DNA of 64,000 nucleotides from Alphaproteobacteria bacterium (lineage in GTDB: Bacteria > Pseudomonadota > Alphaproteobacteria > Micropepsales > Micropepsaceae), in assembly GCA_019245415.1 (NCBI GenBank), contig JAFARO010000004.1, positions 434,001 through 498,000 of the forward strand, read 5' to 3'. Below, one piece after another: positions 15,011-22,530 of the stretch (positions within the stretch are counted from its first letter, which is position 1; every line of letters begins with the position of its first letter). The notes beneath the pieces were generated by a model, which searched no databases, was not told where the DNA came from, and saw only the letters and a list, made by a program, of their open reading frames with translations. The translations under genes and the position numbers were made by a program.

Positions 15011-16237
15011 TCAGGTCTCGGCGCGCTCCTTGATCGCGAAGCCAGCGCCTTCCAGATGGGCGCGGATCTCGCGGGCGTGGTCGTTGTCGCGGGCCTCGAT
15101 CAGCATGCCGAGCGTCGCCGACTTCGCCGAGTCGTCGATCATCCGGTTGTGGCTGACCTCCAGGATGTTGCCGCCGGCCTCTCCGACAAGGGCCGCGATG
15201 CGCGCCAGCACGCCGGGCCGGTCGTCGATGGCGATGGCGACGGAGAACATGCGCCCCACCCGCGCCAGCTCGCGCAGGATGACGTTGGAGAGCAGCCGCA
15301 TGTCGATATTCCCGCCCGACAGCACGACGCCGAGCTTGCGGCCCCTGAAGACGTCGCGGTTCGCCGTCACGGCGGCGAAGCCGGTGGCGCCGGCGCCTTC
15401 GACGACCGTCTTCTCGATCTCCAGCAGCTGGACGATGGCGTGCTCGATCTCCTGCTCGCCCACCAGGAAGATGTCCTTGATGCGCTCGGTCACGATGCGG
15501 CGCGTCAGCTCGCCGGGCGCCTTGACCGCGATGCCTTCCGCCACCGACTGCCCGGAGCAGGGCAGGCTGGCGCCCTTGATCGCGTCGTACATCGAGGGAT
15601 AGGCGTAAGTCTGCGCGCCAAAGATCTCGATCCCCGGCTTCAGGGACTGCGCGCCGACGGCGATGCCGCTGATCAGGCCACCGCCGCCGATCGGCACCAC
15701 GATCGCGTCCAGCGCCGGCACGTCGGCGAGCATCTCGAGCGCGATGGTCCCGGTGCCCGCCACGATCACCGGGTCGTCATAGGGATGGACGAAGGCGAGG
15801 CCTTCGCTCTGCGCGATCTGGTTGGCGCGGCCGAAGCTTTCGGTGAGCGTGGCGCCTTCGAGCACCACCCGCGCGCCGAAGCCCTTGGTGTGCTTCACTT
15901 TCACGAAGGGCGTGAACTCCGGCATGACGATTGTGGTGGGGATGCCGAGCCGCCCGGCGTGATAGGCGACGCCCTGCGCGTGGTTGCCGGCCGACATCGC
16001 GGCGATGCCACGCTTCCTCTGTTCCGGCGTCAGCGAGAGCAGCTTGTTGAGCGCGCCGCGCTCCTTGAACGAGGAGGTGAATTGCAGGTTCTCGAATTTG
16101 AGATAGACGTCGCAGCCGGCGATCTCCGACAGGGTGGCGGAGTGGCGCGTCGGCGTCCTCTCGAGCGTGCCTTCAATGCGCTGGGCCGCGGCGCGAATGT
16201 CGTCGAGGGTGGGCGGGTTCAGGGAAGGGGTGGTCAT
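15011..16237 (-). CDS. ilvA: Threonine ammonia-lyase with C-terminal ACT domain
   Basis: A 408-residue PLP enzyme that deaminates threonine to 2-oxobutanoate, the first step towards isoleucine. The PLP lysine is in SSFKERGA near residue 59, the phosphate-binding loop is GGGGLISG near 185, and SGGN follows near 310. A C-terminal ACT domain (VAIAIDDRPGVLARIAALVGEAGGNILEVSHNR) suggests allosteric control by an amino acid. Length and single ACT domain fit the shorter TdcB-like/ACT form rather than the 510-residue E. coli IlvA, so a catabolic role is also possible. Confidence 0.9.
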   Translation of the reverse strand: MTTPSLNPPTLDDIRAAAQRIEGTLERTPTRHSATLSEIAGCDVYLKFENLQFTSSFKERGALNKLLSLTPEQRKRGIAAMSAGNHAQGVAYHAGRLGIPTTIVMPEFTPFVKVKHTKGFGARVVLEGATLTESFGRANQIAQSEGLAFVHPYDDPVIVAGTGTIALEMLADVPALDAIVVPIGGGGLISGIAVGAQSLKPGIEIFGAQTYAYPSMYDAIKGASLPCSGQSVAEGIAVKAPGELTRRIVTERIKDIFLVGEQEIEHAIVQLLEIEKTVVEGAGATGFAAVTANRDVFRGRKLGVVLSGGNIDMRLLSNVILRELARVGRMFSVAIAIDDRPGVLARIAALVGEAGGNILEVSHNRMIDDSAKSATLGMLIEARDNDHAREIRAHLEGAGFAIKERAET

Positions 16238-16259
16238 CGCCGCCTCGCGCGCATGGGGC

Positions 16260-16334
16260 TGGTAGCAGCGGAGGGATTTGAACCCCCGACCAAGGGATTA
16301 TGATTCCCCTGCTCTACCACTGAGCTACGCTGCC
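16260..16334 (-). tRNA. tRNA-Met (anticodon CAT)
   Basis: Read on the minus strand: acceptor GGCAGCG, D arm GCTC..GAGC, anticodon stem GGGGA/TCCCT around loop ATCATAA with anticodon CAT, T arm GGGGGTTCAAATCCCTC, acceptor CGCTGCT, discriminator A and encoded CCA. The AATCATAATC context matches elongator tRNA-Met of alphaproteobacteria better than the initiator or the Ile2 type. Confidence 0.92.
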
Positions 16335-16444
16335 GAAAGCCCATAGAGGCGGGGGGTGTAAGAGGGGTGGTTGCCCCTGTCAAGCAGCGCCAATCGGCCC
16401 TAAATTCGTGGCATAGTTCAGGCCGGATAAAGCAGGAGGAAGCG

Positions 16445-16891
16445 ATGATCGTCGGTGGCCATGTCATGATCCAGAGCCGCGACGACGCGGCCGACAAGGC
16501 ATTTTTCCGCGACGTGCTGGGGATCCCCAGCGTCGATGCCGGCAACGGCTTTCTGATCTTTGCTCTGCCGCCGAGCGAATTCGCCGTGCACGAAGCCGAC
16601 GCCAACGGCGCGCATGAATTCTTCCTGATGTGCGAGGACATGGACGATTTCGTCGCTGCGATGCGCGCGGCCGGGACCGAGTTCACCGCGCCGGTCAACC
16701 GCGGCTGGGGGACGATCACCGCGATCACGCTGCCCGGCGGCGGCAAGCTCAGCGTCTACCAGGCGCACCACGCCCGTCCGCACAAGACGGCGAAGGCCGC
16801 GCCAAAGCGCGAGGCGAAGAACAAGGTTGCCAAACCGGCAAAGCGCAAAGCGAAGGCGAAGAAGAACCAGACGAAGTCGCGACGCCGCTAG
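16445..16891 (+). CDS. VOC family protein with lysine-rich C-terminal tail
   Basis: A 148-residue glyoxalase/bleomycin-resistance-fold protein. The ATG at 16445 has AGGAGGA at ideal spacing; the longer frame upstream has no such signal and starts beside the tRNA. GGHVMIQSRDDAADKAFFRDVLG opens the domain and GWGTITAITLPGGGKLSVYQ closes it. The last about 40 residues are K/R/A repeats (AKRKAKAKKNQTKSRRR), a basic disordered tail unusual for this fold that might bind nucleic acid; that is speculation. Ligand unknown. Confidence 0.8.
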   Translation: MIVGGHVMIQSRDDAADKAFFRDVLGIPSVDAGNGFLIFALPPSEFAVHEADANGAHEFFLMCEDMDDFVAAMRAAGTEFTAPVNRGWGTITAITLPGGGKLSVYQAHHARPHKTAKAAPKREAKNKVAKPAKRKAKAKKNQTKSRRR

Positions 16892-16920
16892 CGCAAACCG
16901 ACTGCTTCCAATCACCAATT

Positions 16921-17152
16921 CGTCATGGCCGCCCTTGGTCCGTAGCGTCAGCGTGCGGACGCCACCCAGCCCTGAAAAAATTCGCACGCGGAGGCGCGGA
17001 GCACGCGGAGTTGTACTTTTCCTCCGCGATTTTCCGCGGCTCCGCGTGAACATCTGGATGGCCGGGTCCCTACGCTTTCAGCTTCGGCGGGCAAGCATAG
17101 ATCACACTCGGCCGCAGTAGCCTTGGCGAAGGCGGCAAGCCCGGCCATGACG
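16921..17152. repeat. Family D palindromic repeat, interrupted by a family E element and another insert
   Basis: Outer ends CGTCATGGCCG at 16921 and CGGCCATGACG ending at 17152. Between the arms, after GCCACCCAG and before CTGGATGGCC, lies a family E hairpin (16985-17048). Within the right arm the hairpin GGCCGGGTC/AAGCCCGGCC, which at 54251-54271 has only a tiny loop, is split by about 70 bases of other repetitive sequence (CTTCGGCGGGCAAGC ... GGCGAAGGCGG). Confidence 0.7.
16985..17048. repeat. Family E palindromic repeat nested in family D
   Basis: CACGCGGAGGCGCGGAG at the left and CCGCGGCTCCGCGTG at the right form a long imperfect hairpin. Other copies: 26600-26666, 54858-54978, 60180-60380 and 62583-62645. 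Confidence 0.7.
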
Positions 17153-17171
17153 TTTGATCGGATGTTTGGGG

Positions 17172-18263
17172 CTACGCCGCCTTGCGCGCGGGCTCGGCCT
17201 TGGCGATCCAGCCGCCGCCGAGAACGCGCGAGCCGTCATAGAAGACGCAGGCCTGTCCCGGCGCCACCGCCTCTTCGGGCGCGAGGAGTTCGACTTGCGC
17301 CGTGCGGTCCGGTCCCGGGATGACGCGCGCCGCGACGGACGGGCGCATCGAACGCACCTTGATGCTGCATTCGAACGGCGCGCGCGCCTCGCTCAGCCAG
17401 TTCACCTCGCGCAACACGATGCTGCGCGTGGCCAAGGCCGCGCGCGGTCCCACGATGACGCGCGCGTTCGCCGCGTCCAGCGCCAGCACGAACAGCGGCT
17501 CCGCATTGCCGGCGAGGTTCAAGCCTTTGCGCTGCCCGACGGTGAAGTGGATCACGCCGGGATGTTCGCCCAGCACGTGGCCTTGCGCGTCGACGATCTC
17601 GCCCGGACGCTCGGCCTCCGGCGCCATGCGCGCGACGATGCCGGCATAGCGGCCGTCCGGCACGAAGCAGATGTCCTGGCTGTCGGGCTTGGCGGCGACG
17701 TCGAGGCCGAGCTCGGCCGCGAGCGCGCGCACCTCGGCCTTCTCCATGCCGCCGAGCGGAAAGCGCAGGAAGGCCAATTGCTCGCGCGTGGTGGCGAAGA
17801 GGAAATAGCTCTGGTCGCGTGTCGCGTCCGTCGCGCGATGGAGCTCGGGACCGCCAGCACAGTCGACACGGCGCACGTAATGCCCGGTCGCCAGCGCCTC
17901 GGCGCCGAGCGAACGCGCCGTCTCCATCAGATCGGCGAATTTGACCCGCTCGTTGCAGCGCACGCAGGGGATCGGCGTTTCGCCGCGTGCATAAGTCTGC
18001 GCGAAGTCGGCGATGACGCGCTCGCGGAAGCGCGCCTCGTAGTCGAGCACGTAATGCGTGATGCCCAGCGACTGTGCGACGCGCTTGGCGTCGGCGATGT
18101 CCTGGCCCGCGCAACAGGCGCCTTTGCGCTTCGCCGCCGCCGAATAGAGCTGCAAGGTGATGCCCACGACCTCGTGGCCCGCGCGCTTGAGCAGAGCGGC
18201 GGTGACGGAGGAGTCGACGCCGCCCGACATGGCGACGACGACGCGGGCAGGTCTGCCGGTCAT
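17172..18263 (-). CDS. mnmA: tRNA 2-thiouridine(34) synthase MnmA
   Basis: A 363-residue enzyme that activates U34 of Lys/Glu/Gln tRNAs with ATP and inserts sulfur. The PP-loop SGGVDSS is at residues 13-19, the first catalytic cysteine in PCVRCN (C100/C103) and the second in DSQDICF (C199); TGHYVRR and the C-terminal beta-barrel ([14 protein letters not shown]) are present. Length is normal. It is a housekeeping gene; the family D/E repeat cluster follows its stop. Confidence 0.95.
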   Translation of the reverse strand: MTGRPARVVVAMSGGVDSSVTAALLKRAGHEVVGITLQLYSAAAKRKGACCAGQDIADAKRVAQSLGITHYVLDYEARFRERVIADFAQTYARGETPIPCVRCNERVKFADLMETARSLGAEALATGHYVRRVDCAGGPELHRATDATRDQSYFLFATTREQLAFLRFPLGGMEKAEVRALAAELGLDVAAKPDSQDICFVPDGRYAGIVARMAPEAERPGEIVDAQGHVLGEHPGVIHFTVGQRKGLNLAGNAEPLFVLALDAANARVIVGPRAALATRSIVLREVNWLSEARAPFECSIKVRSMRPSVAARVIPGPDRTAQVELLAPEEAVAPGQACVFYDGSRVLGGGWIAKAEPARKAA

Positions 18264-18316
18264 GGCGCGCCTATAAACGGGGGATGGAGAGGGTGCAAGC
18301 CGGCACTGTTACAGTT

Positions 18317-18619
18317 TCAACGATGCCGAAGGATGAAGGAAGGTACTTCGGCCAATTCTTTAGGGTAGGGTTCGCCCACACGCTCGAACCTGAACCCACC
18401 CTCGACCAAGGCGGCTACCCTGAGCCATTCCTTAACCTCGGTTTTCGCAGGCGGCTTGAACTCCAAGGAGACCTTAACGGCTTGCCGCCCGCAGTTTCCG
18501 CATGGCAGTTCGGGCGGCAGCGGTCGCGTTTCCCGCCGCCGGAATGAGGATCGGCAGTAAATGCATATGTACCGTGCGGGAGTTGGCGGCAGTTTGCGTC
18601 CGTCTTTTCGTTTTCGCAT
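18317..18619 (-). CDS. Small zinc-ribbon-like hypothetical protein
   Basis: A 100-residue protein from the ATG at 18619 (MRKRKDGRKL), with two CxxC pairs, CIYC near residue 19 and CGNC near residue 40, that could form a zinc ribbon. The rest is basic and has the pattern VKEWLRVAALVEGGFRFERVGEPYP. No family recognised. A longer frame up to 18709 is open but the extension is tryptophan/phenylalanine-rich without a better start. Transcribed divergently from the frameshifted relic upstream. Confidence 0.5.
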   Translation of the reverse strand: MRKRKDGRKLPPTPARYICIYCRSSFRRRETRPLPPELPCGNCGRQAVKVSLEFKPPAKTEVKEWLRVAALVEGGFRFERVGEPYPKELAEVPSFILRHR

Positions 18620-18659
18620 CAGGCCGCCACTCCAGAAATAATTGTGAAATGCTACTCCC

Positions 18660-18775
18660 ATGCCCAAAGGACCCCAAGGCCAGAAGCGCCCCGCCGATGT
18701 CATCGGCAACGCCGTCCACGTCTCATGCGAATAGCCACGGGGGAGGTCGAAGAAGATGCAGCATCAAGCCGGCGC
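18660..18775 (+). pseudogene. Frameshifted small conserved protein (MPKGPxGxKRPADVIGNAVHV type)
   Basis: The ATG at 18660 opens MPKGPQGQKRPADVIGNAVH then hits a stop at 18732. The continuation MRIATGEVEED lies two bases out of frame from 18725. The joined peptide matches the N-terminus I recall for a small basic conserved protein common in alphaproteobacteria; after this point the frame loses recognisable sequence, so it is a broken remnant rather than a sequencing error alone. Confidence 0.5.
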
Positions 18776-19212
18776 CGCGCCGGTGGCCCCACGCGATGCG
18801 GCCTCTTGAAACAAAATATCTTGCATGAAGATTAAATTCGACATGTGCCTCTTGAACCTGGGATTTGCGATCCCACATCAGCCGCGATTTGCAGTGCCAA
18901 TGGATCAACACGGAGCCGTCTGCCAGGACCAATTGAAGCCGGCGTTGGGCCATACAGGGCAAGGATGCTGCCCGACGCGCATCCGTGCGAAGCGACATGA
19001 GGAGCCTGCCAGCGCGGTGAAAACCGCCGGCGGGTTTTTTTTGTCTCTCGCGAAGCCCGTGGAGGTGCACACGGTGCGGACGCAGGCGCCGGCTGACGGC
19101 CGGCTCCTCCCGGGGCCCTGTGCAGACCGGAGCAAGGCGGACGATCCGCCGCGCGACAGCCACTCGAGCCGTTACGCGGATGGGTCTTCCGCCTTTGTTT
19201 TCGAAAAAACCT
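18776..19212. other. Non-coding stretch with one strong terminator
   Basis: Between the frameshifted relic and flgL no convincing gene is seen. Open frames on both strands lack start signals and family patterns. The stretch holds GGGAT/ATCCC and other small hairpins and a strong plus-strand intrinsic terminator (19005-19042), so a small RNA transcribed rightwards from about 18800-18840 is possible. Confidence 0.4.
19005..19042 (+). terminator. Rho-independent terminator
   Basis: CCTGCC pairs with GGCGGG, an inner stem GCGGT/ACCGC closes a GAAA tetraloop, and eight T residues follow (19035-19042). The only transcript it could end comes from the non-coding stretch upstream; it faces the 3' end of flgL. 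Confidence 0.75.
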
Positions 19213-20154
19213 CTATTTGATCGGCAGGTAGTCCAACAGCGAGATCTGGCCAAGCTGCGCGGTGACGTGGAGCGCGGCCTGCAGCGCGGTCTGGTTCTCG
19301 TTGAGCTGCGTGATCGCGGTGCCCATGTCGACGTCTTCGATGTTGGAGACGAAACCCTTGTACAGCGTGGAGAGCGCCTGTTGCTGGCCGAGCGCCTCGT
19401 TCAGGCGATTGTAGACTTCGCCATTGGCCGCGGTGGCGGCGTTCACGCCGGTCGCGGCGGCGGTGGCCTGCGGCATCTCGGCGGTGAGGAACGCCGACTG
19501 CGCGGTCGTCAGCATGCCCGACAGATTGCCGTTGGCGCCGGCATTGAACGAGGCGACGTCCTTGATGGTCTGCATGATCTGGGCGCCGATGTCCGAGGCG
19601 AGCACGCCGATCTTCACCGGCTCGCCGTCCGCCACCAGCACCGATTTCTTCTGCGTGCCGTTGGCAAAGGCCGCCGACACCGAGGAAAGGCCCGCGAGCT
19701 GCGACAGCGACGTGGCAGTGAAGGGCGGCGCATTGTCCTTCTCGCCGCCGAAGAGATAGTTGCCGTTCGCGTCCTTGGCATTGAGGACCTGCGAGGCCTG
19801 TTCGAAGATGCTCTGCACCTGGTCCATCAGATCGGTCGCGTCGTTGTTGCCCAGCGCGGTGGTGAGCGCCTGCTTGAGCTGGCCGGCGAGAGCGGACAGC
19901 TGGTTGAGCTGGGTGTCCTGCAGATCGGCCTGGGAGAGCGCGGCCTGGGTGGCGGACTGATAGGCCTCGGCGCGGGCGGCACTGGCGCGCGCCGCCTCCA
20001 GGGCCGAGGTCTTGGCGCCGATGCCGGCGTAGTCCTGCGCGACCTTGCCGCTGGAGACCTGCTCCTGCGAGGTGTTCAGCGCCTGCGTGGCGCGCTGGAT
20101 GTTGGCGAGCAGGAACTGCGCCTGGCTGTTGGTCGCGACCCGATCGATCGTCAT
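19213..20154 (-). CDS. flgL: Flagellar hook-associated protein FlgL (HAP3)
   Basis: A 313-residue flagellin-like junction protein that joins hook to filament. The N-terminal flagellin-type helix (FLLANIQRATQALNTSQEQVSSGKVAQDYAGIGAKTSALEAARA) and the C-terminal helix (YKGFVSNIEDVDMGTAITQLNENQTALQAALHVTAQLGQISLLDYL) are both complete. It starts ten bases after the flgK stop with GGAG seven bases before the ATG, so flgK and flgL form one operon under the -24/-12 promoter at 22338. Exported by the flagellar type III system. Confidence 0.93.
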   Translation of the reverse strand: MTIDRVATNSQAQFLLANIQRATQALNTSQEQVSSGKVAQDYAGIGAKTSALEAARASAARAEAYQSATQAALSQADLQDTQLNQLSALAGQLKQALTTALGNNDATDLMDQVQSIFEQASQVLNAKDANGNYLFGGEKDNAPPFTATSLSQLAGLSSVSAAFANGTQKKSVLVADGEPVKIGVLASDIGAQIMQTIKDVASFNAGANGNLSGMLTTAQSAFLTAEMPQATAAATGVNAATAANGEVYNRLNEALGQQQALSTLYKGFVSNIEDVDMGTAITQLNENQTALQAALHVTAQLGQISLLDYLPIK

Positions 20155-20164
20155 CGCCGTTCTC

Positions 20165-22300
20165 CTACTGGATCTGCATCAGCGTATCGAACAGCTGCTG
20201 CACGACGTTCAGCACCCGTGCGCTGGCGCTATAGGCTTGCTGGTAGGTGGTCATGTTGGTCAGCTCTTCGTCGAGGCTGACGCCGGAGACCTGGCTCTGG
20301 CGCGATTGCGCTTCCTGCAGCCGGTCGTCCTGCGCGGTCTGGTTCGAGGTCGCGGTCCGGCTCTCCAGCGCGAGACCCTGATAGAACGAGGCCGCATAGT
20401 CGCCAAGCGTCGCGTTGCGCGCCGCGCCGCCGCCCCCGGCGGGAAAGCTCTGCGTCGCCGTCGCCAGGTTCTGCAGCGCCAGCGCGCCGCTGGCGTCGCC
20501 GTGTCCGACGATGCCATCGCCGGCAACCGTGGTGGAATCGATGTTGGCCTGCGCGAAGGCAAGCCGCTGCGGATTGGCCGCGACTTGGGCGTTGACGGCG
20601 AAGCCTGCCGCGAAATTCATCGTCTGCTGCGTGCCCAGGCCGAACAGCGTGCTGAAGCTCATCCCCGTGCTGCCGCGCGCGGTGCTGTCGGAGGACACGA
20701 CCAGCGCATTGGCCGGATCGGCCGACGCGGTCGTCAGCGAGCCGTCGGCATTGAGGCTGAAGGAGCAGGTGCCGCCCATCGCGGTATTGAGCGCGCTCAC
20801 CACGTCGCCGATTGTCATGCCCGCGGTCACGGTCACGTTCGCCTGGCGCACGATGCCGCCGTTCGGGTTCTTGAGCACCAGGCTCATCGTCCCGCCGGCC
20901 GCCAGTCCGCTCAGGTCGCTCGCGGACAGGCCGGTCGAAAGGATCGAAGGCGTGGCGCTGCTGAACAGGTCGTTGAGCCCGAAGAACTGCGAGAAGCCCG
21001 AACCGCCGCGGTTCGCCGGCGCCGCGGCGGCGTCCTTGATGGCGAGCCCGTTGCCGCCGGCGGCCGAAAGGCTCAGCACGCCGTTCGCGAAGCTCGCGGT
21101 GCCGTTGCTGCCGAGCGCTGAATTGAGCGCGGCCGTGAAGCCGCCCACCGTCTGCGTGAAGCTCGACGGCGCGCCGCCGTCGACGCTTATCGTCCCGGCG
21201 GCGAAATCGACGTCGATGCGCGACACCAGATCGCCGTTCGGATCGCTCACGGCGAGCGTGGTCTTGCCGCTGAAGTTCAGCGCGTCGCCCGCGAGAAGGC
21301 CTGTGTTGCGGCCCTGCAGCGAAGCAGGCGGCGGGAAGGCGGTGTTGGCGTTGTGCTGGGCGTTGTAGGCAAGCGCGGTCTGCCGAGCCAGCACGCCGAG
21401 CTGGGCGGCCGCATTGGCCAGCGTGCTGTCGCGCATCTCGACCAGGCCCTTGATCTGGCCCGAAGCGATGTGCGGATCGAAGGTCTGCGCCGTCCCCACG
21501 GTCTTGCCGGTGTTGGGGTCGACACTGGCGAGGGTGATCGCGGGATAGAGGCCGCTGGTGCCGGCGCCGCCGCTGTAGGAAAGCTCCGCCGTCGTCGAGC
21601 CGACCAAAGTGGTGCCGTCTTCGGTCATCACCGTGATGCTGCCGTCGGACTGCGGCGCCACCTTGATGCCGATGAGCTGGCCGAGGCTCTGGATCGCCTG
21701 GTCGCGCTGGTCGAGCGCCGCGGAGTCGCCGCTGCCCGAGGCCGCGGCCTGCATGGCCTGGATGTTGAGCTGATGGATCTGGCCGATCAGCGAATTGGCC
21801 TGGGTCACCGCGGCGGAGATCTGCTGGTCGGCCTGATCGCGCAGCCCCTTGATCGAGGCGGAGAGCGAGGAGAATTGCGACGCCAGGCTCTGGAAGGCGT
21901 TGAGCGCGCCCAGCTGCGAGGCCGAACTCGACGGCGACTGCACCGCCTGGCCGAGCGCGGTGCCGACATTGGTGAGCTGCGAGGTCAGCGCCGTGCCGTC
22001 GCCGGGCGCGCCGAGGATGCCGTTCAACTGGCCGAAGATCGACGTCTGGGCGTCGTAGCGGGCCGACGCTCCGCCGGCGGCGAGCGTCTCCTTGGCGAGA
22101 TACTGGTCGATCGCGCGCTCGACGCTGGCGATGTCGACGCCGCCCAGCGCGCCGCCCGCCGATTGGGTCTGCAGGTTCACGACTCGGCGCGCATAGCCTT
22201 GCGTATTGATGTTGGCGATGTTGCCGGAGGTGACGCGCAGCGCCTCGGTGTTGGTCTGCAGCGCCGACAGCGCGTTCGAGAGGATGCCGTTCAGACTCAA
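20165..22300 (-). CDS. flgK: Flagellar hook-associated protein FlgK (HAP1), TTG start
   Basis: A 711-residue hook-filament junction protein. N-terminus SLNGILSNALSALQTNTEALRVTSGNIANINTQGYARR and C-terminus VSLDEELTNMTTYQQAYSASARVLNVVQQLFDTLMQI are the flagellar rod/hook/HAP signatures. I place the start at the TTG of 22300 rather than the ATGs at 22357 or 22345: it gives the normal MSLNGIL end, has GGAG seven bases upstream, and the upstream ATGs lie beside or inside a -24/-12 promoter (22338-22352), so they would precede the transcript start. First gene of flgK-flgL. Confidence 0.92.
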   Translation of the reverse strand: MSLNGILSNALSALQTNTEALRVTSGNIANINTQGYARRVVNLQTQSAGGALGGVDIASVERAIDQYLAKETLAAGGASARYDAQTSIFGQLNGILGAPGDGTALTSQLTNVGTALGQAVQSPSSSASQLGALNAFQSLASQFSSLSASIKGLRDQADQQISAAVTQANSLIGQIHQLNIQAMQAAASGSGDSAALDQRDQAIQSLGQLIGIKVAPQSDGSITVMTEDGTTLVGSTTAELSYSGGAGTSGLYPAITLASVDPNTGKTVGTAQTFDPHIASGQIKGLVEMRDSTLANAAAQLGVLARQTALAYNAQHNANTAFPPPASLQGRNTGLLAGDALNFSGKTTLAVSDPNGDLVSRIDVDFAAGTISVDGGAPSSFTQTVGGFTAALNSALGSNGTASFANGVLSLSAAGGNGLAIKDAAAAPANRGGSGFSQFFGLNDLFSSATPSILSTGLSASDLSGLAAGGTMSLVLKNPNGGIVRQANVTVTAGMTIGDVVSALNTAMGGTCSFSLNADGSLTTASADPANALVVSSDSTARGSTGMSFSTLFGLGTQQTMNFAAGFAVNAQVAANPQRLAFAQANIDSTTVAGDGIVGHGDASGALALQNLATATQSFPAGGGGAARNATLGDYAASFYQGLALESRTATSNQTAQDDRLQEAQSRQSQVSGVSLDEELTNMTTYQQAYSASARVLNVVQQLFDTLMQIQ

Positions 22301-22337
22301 GGCGCCGCTCCGCGCAACTGTTGCCGCCGGCTTTGGC

Positions 22338-22352
22338 GCAAGCATCGTGCCA
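22338..22352 (-). promoter_or_regulatory. Sigma-54 (-24/-12) promoter of flgK-flgL
   Basis: On the minus strand TGGCACG-ATGC-TTGC, an exact match to the RpoN core TGGCACG-N4-TTGC. It predicts a transcript start near 22327, 27 bases before the TTG start of flgK. FlbD, encoded in this window, is the likely activator. Confidence 0.85.
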
Positions 22353-22483
22353 GCCAAGGCGCGCGGTTTTGCGCGCGAAAGAAGTCTTCTGGATCGGCAG
22401 AGTTTGCCGTTGTCAGGCAGAAGGTGCCGCGGGAACTGGGCCTTGCGTTCCCCTGAAGCGGCGTATTCGCGCGGATTTGCGCG

Positions 22484-22499
22484 TGGTCCGGCGCTTGCT
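22484..22499 (+). promoter_or_regulatory. Probable sigma-54 promoter of fliK-flgD-flgE
   Basis: TGGTCCG-GCGC-TTGCT: GG and GC are ten bases apart as required, with two mismatches in the -24 box. The predicted start near 22510 is about 20 bases upstream of the GTG at 22531. Confidence 0.6.
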
Positions 22500-22530
22500 T
22501 CAAGGACGGCGCATCATTCGCGGATCGTCC

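Noticed and set aside
18826-19059. Minus-strand frame with LQLVLADGSVLIHWH as a possible small gene downstream of flgL
   Set aside because: No ribosome-binding site, no stop at a plausible place and no family; it crosses a strong terminator on the other strand.
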